Of a stretch of DNA of 64,000 nt, positions 58,368-64,000 are shown one piece after another. Each line of letters starts with the position of its first letter. Position 1 is the stretch's first letter. Both the position numbers and the translations under genes were made by a program. Below the pieces are notes generated by a model. It made no database searches and was not told where the DNA came from. It saw only the letters and a program-made list of their open reading frames with translations. Origin of the DNA: Alkalihalobacillus trypoxylicola (lineage in GTDB: Bacteria > Bacillota > Bacilli > Bacillales > Bacillaceae_D); NCBI RefSeq assembly GCF_001590785.1, contig NZ_LTAO01000012.1, positions 124,001 through 188,000 on the forward strand, written 5' to 3'.

Positions 58368-59360
58368 TTAATAGAATAGACTTAGGAGCTCTTCTTTCGA
58401 GAGGGCACCAAAATAATGTGAAATGTTCACATTAGAAAATAATTGATTCAGCGCTTCTTTTTCATGCTTGACTCCAATTAGCCTTTGTTCAAGCTCAGCT
58501 ACATCGCCCACACCAAAAAAATCTCCGAAAATTTTGCAGTCTGTAATCTTGCCTTTTTTGACATTAAGACGTATATCAATTGAACCAACTGAGAAGCGCT
58601 GAGAACGTTGCAAATCAAATGCAGGAGACTTTCCATAATTCCAATCCCAATTGCGATAACGTTTTTCAGAAATTTTATCAATTTCTTCCCAGTCCTTTTC
58701 TGTTAAATCAACCTTTGGTATGTTCTCAGAGGAACCAAAAATAGATTGGATTAACTTAGACTTTAATTCATCTACCGATAAGGGCTGGTTTAAAAATTCT
58801 TCTATATTTGCTACGCGACTGCGGATAGATTTAATCCCCTTTGAGCGTATTTTTTCGTCCTTTACCTTAAGTGCAGACACAACATTCTCTATTTCGGAAG
58901 AAAGCATTAGTGTGCCATGACTAAACATTCTACCCTTAGTAGAAAATTGAGCATTCCCAGAAATTTTTCTTTCGCCGACATGTAAGTCATTTCGCCCGCT
59001 TAATTTTGCTTCAACCCCTAATTCATTCAATGCTTGTACAACAGGCTCAGTGAATTTCTTGAAATTATGAAAAGAATTTCCGTCGTCCTTAGTAATAAAA
59101 CTAAAATTAAGGTTACCTAAATCATGGTAAACAGCTCCACCACCTGATAATCGACGAACAACATGTAAATCATTTTCATTAACATAATCAATATTGATTT
59201 CTTCAATCGTATTTTGATTTTTGCCAATAATAATGGAAGGTTCATTTACATAAAATAATAAATATGTATGTTCTGGATCAAGATTTTTTAAGGCATATTC
59301 TTCTATCGCTAAATTGATTCTAGGATCTGTTATGTTTTGGTTATCAATGAATTTCATCAT
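58368..59360 (-). CDS. lplJ: Lipoate-protein ligase LplJ
   Basis: LplJ attaches scavenged lipoate to E2 and GcvH proteins. The 330-residue product begins MMKFIDNQNITDPRINLAIE. It has the binding motif IIGKNQNTIEEIN, VRRLSGGGAVYHDLGNLNFS and LSGRNDLHVGERKISGNAQF with the catalytic-region Lys. The C-terminal accessory domain begins at about residue 250. GAGGGAGTG about 10 bases upstream supports the ATG at 59360; a GTG at 59372 overlaps that site. Confidence 0.94.
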   Translation of the reverse strand: MMKFIDNQNITDPRINLAIEEYALKNLDPEHTYLLFYVNEPSIIIGKNQNTIEEINIDYVNENDLHVVRRLSGGGAVYHDLGNLNFSFITKDDGNSFHNFKKFTEPVVQALNELGVEAKLSGRNDLHVGERKISGNAQFSTKGRMFSHGTLMLSSEIENVVSALKVKDEKIRSKGIKSIRSRVANIEEFLNQPLSVDELKSKLIQSIFGSSENIPKVDLTEKDWEEIDKISEKRYRNWDWNYGKSPAFDLQRSQRFSVGSIDIRLNVKKGKITDCKIFGDFFGVGDVAELEQRLIGVKHEKEALNQLFSNVNISHYFGALSKEELLSLFY

Positions 59361-59611
59361 TAAGCTTTTCACTCCCTCTTTTTCATACTAACAGTATAAA
59401 CAGATTTAGAAGGATAGTACAGCAATCCAAAGGCTGTTTCTTTTTTAAATGACTTTAGTTTATGTTTAAATTTAAATAATGGAATAAGTCGCTTCATTAG
59501 AAAATTCAGTTAATTCCGCTTGTAAAATATGAAAAGTCCGCTACAATTATAAAGGAATACGCATATCTTAATAGTATGAATCTTATTTAAAAGATGATGA
59601 GGGGAAGCAAG

Positions 59612-60784
59612 ATGGACGTTAGGAAGAAAGAATTAGAGATGTTAAGACTTTTAGAGAGACTAGTCAATACGGATAGTGGCTCCTATGATAAAGTAGGGAT
59701 TGATCAATTAGCGAATATACTTAAGCCGTATTTTACCGAATTGGGATATTCTATTGAAACAAAGGAACAGGATGTTTATGGGAATCACCTTGTTATCCAG
59801 CATCCGAAAGTTAGTGACCCAGAGATTTTAATTGTGGCTCATATGGATACTGTTTTTGAGAAGGGAACGGCTTCGCTAAGGCCATTTTCTGTAAAAGGTT
59901 CAAAAGCATTTGGACCAGGTGTGATTGATATGAAAGCTAGCTTAGTTTCTTTGATATATGCTTTGAAGGATTTAAAAAACCAACGAAATAAGGCTTTACA
60001 GCATGTGAAAATTATTCTTAATAGTGATGAGGAAATAGGTTCACCAAGCTCTCGTCGAATTATTGAAGAAGAAGCTAAAAAGGGTATTCGTTACGCATTA
60101 ATTATGGAGCCGGCTAGGAAAGATGGATCGTTAGTGACAGAAAGAAGAGGAAATGGTCATTATGTAATGGAGATTCAAGGTAAGGCAGCCCATTCAGGAA
60201 TTGAACCCGAAAAGGGTAGAAGTGCTATACAGGAGTTGGCTTTAAAAATAGTTAAACTTCATGCCTTAAATGACTATGAGCATGGCATATCGGTCAATGT
60301 TGGAATGATAGAGGGCGGCGATGCAGTGAATACGATTTCTGCTCATGCAATTGGCCATATTGATGTGCGTGTCTCTACCTTAGAGCAAATTGAAGAATTA
60401 GAGCATAAAATTGAAGAGGTTTGTTCGACTTCTGATGTAATAGGAACAAAAATTGATTTGAGTGGTGATATTAGTCGCCCACCTATGATTAAAAACCAGC
60501 AAATTAGCGCTTTATTCGAAATTGTACAGCAGGTTGGCAAGGAAATTGGTATAGAAATTAAGGATACAAAAACAGGAGGGGGCTCTGATGCTTCTTTTAC
60601 AGCAGCCCTCGGCATTCCAACCATTGATGGTCTAGGTCCTGTTGGCGGAAATGCTCATAGTGAAAAGGAGTATTTAGATATTCCAAGCTTGTTGGAAAGA
60701 ACTCGATTGTTAAGTAAATTAATTATGAGGCTGACGAACGAGGAAAATCAATCGGCCAATAGTTTTATAGCCAAAACTAGCTAA
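59612..60784 (+). CDS. M20 family metallopeptidase, CPG2-like
   Basis: The 390-residue product is a zinc peptidase of the M20 family closest in motif wording to glutamate carboxypeptidase (CPG2) types. It has LIVAHMDTVFEKG (zinc His and adjacent Asp), GPGVIDMKASLVS (bridging Asp), LNSDEEIGSPSSR (catalytic Glu pair), a dimerisation domain with GKAAHSGIEPEKGRSAIQEL, and GNAHSEKEYLD. GAGGGGA precedes the ATG at 59612. The substrate is unknown. It is divergent from lplJ. Confidence 0.88.
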   Translation: MDVRKKELEMLRLLERLVNTDSGSYDKVGIDQLANILKPYFTELGYSIETKEQDVYGNHLVIQHPKVSDPEILIVAHMDTVFEKGTASLRPFSVKGSKAFGPGVIDMKASLVSLIYALKDLKNQRNKALQHVKIILNSDEEIGSPSSRRIIEEEAKKGIRYALIMEPARKDGSLVTERRGNGHYVMEIQGKAAHSGIEPEKGRSAIQELALKIVKLHALNDYEHGISVNVGMIEGGDAVNTISAHAIGHIDVRVSTLEQIEELEHKIEEVCSTSDVIGTKIDLSGDISRPPMIKNQQISALFEIVQQVGKEIGIEIKDTKTGGGSDASFTAALGIPTIDGLGPVGGNAHSEKEYLDIPSLLERTRLLSKLIMRLTNEENQSANSFIAKTS

Positions 60785-60796
60785 TATTTATAAATA

Positions 60797-60831
60797 CAAA
60801 AGACATCATTCATTAGAATGGATGTCTTTTG
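60797..60831. terminator. Bidirectional terminator after the M20 gene
   Basis: CAAAAGACATC and inner CATTC pair with GAATG and GATGTCTTTTG; A- and T-rich flanks serve both converging genes. Confidence 0.75.
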
Positions 60832-60852
60832 TGATTTCTCTATTTTGGGGTT

Positions 60853-61227
60853 TTAAAGAGGATGATCGCCTGTCGATTTTTTTAATTCAAAAACTTTGAA
60901 CCTTGTTCCTTTATGAGTTAAATAGCCAAGATCGCCTTCTGCTAATTGCCCATATTCTTTTCCAGAAACCCTACATTCTAATCGACTTTGATCCTCTAAA
61001 TCAAAAGTTGCATAATATAAAGTTGAAGAGCTAATATGGTGATCATTTCCTGATGTGCGATGCTCCATTCTTTTCGTTAGTACCTTTGCCGATACAGTCT
61101 GAAGAGGTTGTTGATTATTATAAGTCCACTGTTTGAATTCTTTTATAACGGCCCATAAAATGATTACAATTACGATTATAAAGAAAAAAGGAATGATTAT
61201 TCCGGCAATAGAAAAGGTATCTAACAT
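60853..61227 (-). CDS. DUF2500 membrane protein
   Basis: The 124-residue protein has one N-terminal membrane helix (about residues 8-28). A soluble beta-rich DUF2500 domain follows, with VSAKVLTKRMEHRT, YYATFDLEDQSRLECRVSGK and LAEGDLGYLTHKGTRF. Such proteins are of unknown function and common in Firmicutes. The ATG at 61227 follows a GGAGGCGATT site. It is monocistronic between the M20 and dehydrogenase genes. Confidence 0.85.
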   Translation of the reverse strand: MLDTFSIAGIIIPFFFIIVIVIILWAVIKEFKQWTYNNQQPLQTVSAKVLTKRMEHRTSGNDHHISSSTLYYATFDLEDQSRLECRVSGKEYGQLAEGDLGYLTHKGTRFKVFELKKSTGDHPL

Positions 61228-61334
61228 TGTAAATCGCCTCCGTATTTTGTGAAATAAAAATGTTGAGATGTATATTATACGTTAAAGAATTGATATAGGT
61301 TTCTTTTTTTAGGGAGATTCCACAAAAATAAAAC

Positions 61335-61369
61335 AAACAAAAAGAGCGACCACTGTAGGAGTGATCGCT
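61335..61369 (-). terminator. Intrinsic terminator of the dehydrogenase gene
   Basis: On the minus strand AGCGATCACT and AGTGGTCGCT form a 10-bp stem with one G-U, followed by CTTTTTGTTTG. Confidence 0.8.
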
Positions 61370-61399
61370 GCTTCTTACCATACTAAGTTAAAGGAATAT

Positions 61400-62533
61400 C
61401 TATGGCTTTAGAATGACTTTAATACAATCATCTTCTTTATTGTTAAAAATGTGATAGCCATGTGAGGCTTCTTCAAGAGGAAGAGAATGGGTGATGATTT
61501 GAGTGGGATCTAATGAGCCCTTCGTAATTTGTTCATACAAGTAAGGCATAAAGTGACGAGCTGGTGCTTGCCCCATTTTTATATTAATGTTTCTCATAAA
61601 AAACGGTCCTAGAGGAAACATGTTATATAACCCACCGTATACACCAGTGATCTGCAAGGTTCCACCTTTTCTTACAGCCTTGGTCGCTATTTGAATAGGA
61701 CCCAATGTTCCACCTTGTAGCTTAAGTTTTTGTTCCACCCACTCAACAGGTGATTTTTTCCCATCCATACCAACGCAATCAATAACTATGTCAGCTCCAC
61801 CTTTAGTTAATTCTTTTAATTCTTCCCCCATATCATCAAAGTGTGTAAAATTATAAATCTCGGTTTTATTAATATGCTTGGAGTAATTAAGGCGATTTTC
61901 AATATAATCTACTGCAATCACCCTTTCAGCCCCTTTTAACCAAGCGAATTTTTGGGCCATCAAACCGATAGGACCACAGCCTAATATAATGACGGAATCA
62001 CCCTTTTTCACTCCTGCATTTTCAACACTCCAATAAGCAGTCGGAAGGACATCAGATAGAAATAACAGGGATTCGTCTTCTAGTTCACACTCTTTTGGAA
62101 TAACAAAGGGGGTATAATTACCAAAAGGAACTCTCAAATACTCCGCTTGTCCTCCTGGATGATTTCCATATTTTTCTGAATAACCAAAATAGCCTCCAGA
62201 ATCATAATGTGGATTAGATCGATCACACTGACTTTCTAAATCATGCTGACAATAATGACAGGTTCCACAGGCAACCGTAAAAGGAATAACGACACGATCA
62301 CCTTTTTTTACTCTCGTTACATCAGGTCCGACCTCTTCTACAATTCCCATAGGCTCATGACCAATAATATAATCAACAGGTAAAGGGAGATTTCCTTGGT
62401 ATAAATGAAGATCTGAACCACATATCGCTGTAGAGGTTACTTTAATAATAATATCTTCACGTTCCTGTATTTTAGGGGTACTTACTTTTTTAACGGCCAC
62501 AGAGTGTTTGCCTTGATAAGTAACTGCTTTCAT
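61400..62533 (-). CDS. Zinc-dependent alcohol dehydrogenase
   Basis: The 377-residue medium-chain dehydrogenase resembles the glutathione-independent formaldehyde dehydrogenase subgroup. The catalytic zinc site is ICGSDLHLYQG with GHEPMGIVEEVG, and the structural zinc site is ACGTCHYCQHDLESQC. The NAD-binding motif is VIILGCGPIGLMAQKFAW, and the segment GADIVIDCVGMDGKKSPVEW is typical of the subgroup. The substrate cannot be assigned. TAAGGAGGAATG before the ATG at 62533 supports the start. Confidence 0.9.
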   Translation of the reverse strand: MKAVTYQGKHSVAVKKVSTPKIQEREDIIIKVTSTAICGSDLHLYQGNLPLPVDYIIGHEPMGIVEEVGPDVTRVKKGDRVVIPFTVACGTCHYCQHDLESQCDRSNPHYDSGGYFGYSEKYGNHPGGQAEYLRVPFGNYTPFVIPKECELEDESLLFLSDVLPTAYWSVENAGVKKGDSVIILGCGPIGLMAQKFAWLKGAERVIAVDYIENRLNYSKHINKTEIYNFTHFDDMGEELKELTKGGADIVIDCVGMDGKKSPVEWVEQKLKLQGGTLGPIQIATKAVRKGGTLQITGVYGGLYNMFPLGPFFMRNINIKMGQAPARHFMPYLYEQITKGSLDPTQIITHSLPLEEASHGYHIFNNKEDDCIKVILKP

Positions 62534-62707
62534 ATCATTCCTCCTTAAATGACAGCTGCTTTTCTCAACTGTGTTTCTTATAATATTACTTTCTTCTGAT
62601 TAAAATAATCATGGTAAATTCTTAGAAGCAATATTTAATAAGAGGTATAAGGAGACATAAATGACTAATACTAAATGGGATGAATTTTAAAGGAGGAAAT
62701 ATACAAT

Positions 62708-63364
62708 ATGCAATTTCAACAGCCAGAAAGTCAACAAAATATGAATACAGGTGCTATTCCAAGTGCATTGAATCATGGTGGACATGAAATGTTTGATGTA
62801 CATGAAGTGCTTGCGGCAGCCATAAATACAATCAATATATATACGGTTGCTAAAGGCCATATCCAGGATTCAGAGCTTTTAAGTATTTGTGAAAGACAAA
62901 TACAGTTCATGAGTGATGAATATAATATTACCTTAGATTGCTTTAAGACTGGGAAGGACCCAATGAAGCATACCGAGGCTTACATGATGCAGCAAAATCA
63001 TGATTTTATCTACGGGACAAAACCAAGTACACAGCCTCAAAAACCAGTGAAATCTACTACTGAATTAAACGATCAAAATCTATCTCAAATGATGCTTAAT
63101 GCTATAAAAGCAAGTGGTGGTTTAAAAGCGCAGGCGGCTATGGAAGTAACAAACCCTGTTGTTAGACGTGTCATTGCTGATTCGGTACCAAATTGCATTG
63201 AGCTTGCTTATGAAATTTCTTTATATCAAAATAAGCATGGATATTATCAAGTTCCTCAACTTCCTCAACAGGATATGATGAATATGCTAAATGGATATGG
63301 AGCCACTACAATGAATAATCAAAACAATTCAAATTCTTTCAATCAAGCTCCTCCTACACATTAA
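62708..63364 (+). CDS. CotF-like spore coat protein
   Basis: The 218-residue protein has an N-terminal Gln/Asn-rich stretch and a helical CotF-type domain (HEVLAAAINTINIYTVAKGH; LLSICERQIQFMSDEY). A second similar helical half (QMMLNAIKASGGLKAQAAM; NPVVRRVIADSVPNCIELAY) and a Gln/Asn-rich tail follow. It is likely a minor coat protein made in the mother cell. AAAGGAGGAAAT precedes the ATG. It is monocistronic, followed by a weak ACCATGATTT / AAATCATGGT hairpin. Confidence 0.85.
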   Translation: MQFQQPESQQNMNTGAIPSALNHGGHEMFDVHEVLAAAINTINIYTVAKGHIQDSELLSICERQIQFMSDEYNITLDCFKTGKDPMKHTEAYMMQQNHDFIYGTKPSTQPQKPVKSTTELNDQNLSQMMLNAIKASGGLKAQAAMEVTNPVVRRVIADSVPNCIELAYEISLYQNKHGYYQVPQLPQQDMMNMLNGYGATTMNNQNNSNSFNQAPPTH

Positions 63365-63450
63365 TTGTCATAGTTCAAGAAAATGAAACCATGATTTTAA
63401 ACAAATCATGGTTTTTATTCTATGTTACAAAAAGAAAGGAATAGTTAATA

Positions 63451-63900
63451 ATGACAAAGCGAAATATTTGGTCGGGAGTTCTTTTTGGAGTTGGGTTAGC
63501 TGCATTTGTAGATGAAGTACTGTTTCATCAGCTTCTACGGTGGCATCATTTTTATGATCAAGCGACCACTGATATAGGTCTCATTTCTGATGGTCTTCTT
63601 CATGCATTTAGTTGGTTCGCAACGATTGGCGGGTTGTTTATTTATGCAGATTTAAAAAGGAAAAGTAGTTGGAAAGCATCTAAGTGGTGGGGAGGTGTGT
63701 TATTAGGTGCTGGTGGGTTTCAATTGTATGATGGGACTGTTCAACATAAAATCATGAAAATTCATCAAATCCGTTATGTAGATAATGTCCACATCTATGA
63801 TTGGGTTTGGAATATATTAGCTATTATAATGATTGTAATAGGATTTATCTTAATGAAAAATAATATAAAAACAAGGAAAATTAATGAATCACATGCCTAA
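63451..63900 (+). CDS. DUF2243 membrane protein
   Basis: The 149-residue protein has four membrane helices and the DUF2243 signatures LFGVGLAAFVDEVLFHQLLR and WHHFYD, then GLISDGLLHAFSWFATIGGL and GAGGFQLYDGTVQHKIMKIH. The conserved His residues suggest heme or metal binding, but the function is unknown. AAAGAAAGGA precedes the ATG. The next gene, probably a CtaG-like protein, overlaps its end, a pairing common in this family. Confidence 0.9.
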   Translation: MTKRNIWSGVLFGVGLAAFVDEVLFHQLLRWHHFYDQATTDIGLISDGLLHAFSWFATIGGLFIYADLKRKSSWKASKWWGGVLLGAGGFQLYDGTVQHKIMKIHQIRYVDNVHIYDWVWNILAIIMIVIGFILMKNNIKTRKINESHA

Positions 63901-64000
63901 TAACATTCCACATATTCCATCTATTCTTGTTTCCTGTTTGCTTGGATTTCTGCTATTTGGTTATATACTGGCTGTTTTGATAACAAATAAAAGAAATAAA
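63884..64000 (+). CDS. Start of a probable CtaG-like membrane protein (partial)
   Basis: A frame begins at ATG 63884 (or ATG 63893) overlapping the DUF2243 stop. It runs to the window edge as MNHMPNNIPHIPSILVSCLL, then a first membrane helix and ITNKRNK. Downstream of DUF2243 genes this position is usually taken by a cytochrome c oxidase assembly (CtaG-type) protein, and the start is compatible. Only 39 codons are visible. Confidence 0.45.
   Translation, partial: MNHMPNNIPHIPSILVSCLLGFLLFGYILAVLITNKRNK

Noticed and set aside
58244-58435. 63-codon plus-strand frame running into the lplJ 3' end.
   Set aside because: It reads through a strong terminator stem, lacks a ribosome binding site and overlaps the conserved end of lplJ.

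Overview
The window is a low-GC, spore-forming Bacillaceae chromosome segment. It carries spoVB, rsfA-like and cotF-like sporulation genes, 6S RNA, two T-boxes, an S-box, and mostly TTGACA/TATAAT-type promoters with AGGAGG-like ribosome binding sites. From memory, gene order over about the first 53 kb follows the Bacillus subtilis bofC-ruvAB to mtnN-yrhC region closely. Species cannot be fixed from sequence alone; separate secD and secF genes argue against B. subtilis itself, which has a fused secDF.

Layout. 0-8 kb: end of a probable bofC, ruvAB, a DUF2905 membrane protein, the queuosine genes queA-tgt, yajC, yrzE, yrbG, spoVB (minus strand) and comN. 8-17 kb: split secD/secF, a LapA-like gene, recJ, apt, relA and dtd. 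17-24 kb: a 52-bp-period tandem repeat, a yrzK-like small gene, a His T-box with hisS-aspS, an SAM riboswitch with hom, 6S RNA and tcdA. 24-33 kb: an inserted block with lutABC (lactate use), an rsfA-like regulator and an orphan phosphorelay-type histidine kinase, then rarA and cymR. 33-53 kb: a cysteine desulfurase with mnmA (tRNA 2-thiolation), yrrB-recD2, yrrD and small genes, yrrI, an Ala T-box with alaS, ireB-ruvX-yrzB, mltG, trmR-trhP1-trhP2 (wobble uridine modification), udk, greA, yrrS, mtnN and yrhC.

From 53 kb the syntenic backbone ends. 53.2-55.3 kb is AT-rich and decayed: an unknown 186-aa protein, gene fragments and a disrupted secreted-protein gene. 55.3-64 kb is a mixed set of housekeeping and accessory genes: an MFS exporter, a CoA-type Nudix hydrolase, lipoate ligase, an M20 peptidase, a DUF2500 protein, a zinc alcohol dehydrogenase, a CotF-like coat protein, a DUF2243 protein and the start of a probable CtaG-like gene.

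Functional themes are tRNA biology (QueA/Tgt, YrvO-like desulfurase/MnmA, TrhP/TrmR, TcdA, Dtd and three synthetases), recombination (RuvAB, RecJ, RarA, RecD2, RuvX) and sulfur/methionine control (S-box, CymR, MtnN). The most unusual signal is a family of about 250-bp intergenic elements in four copies (33148-33392, 33393-33600, 54592-54857, 57601-57860). They share nested inverted repeats, and one helix keeps RNA pairing through G-U-compatible changes. Other non-coding structure includes the 52-bp tandem array, a separate structured element near 14.1 kb, and a compact terminator/promoter/RBS overlap in front of recJ. I did not find a clear new defence or mobile system.
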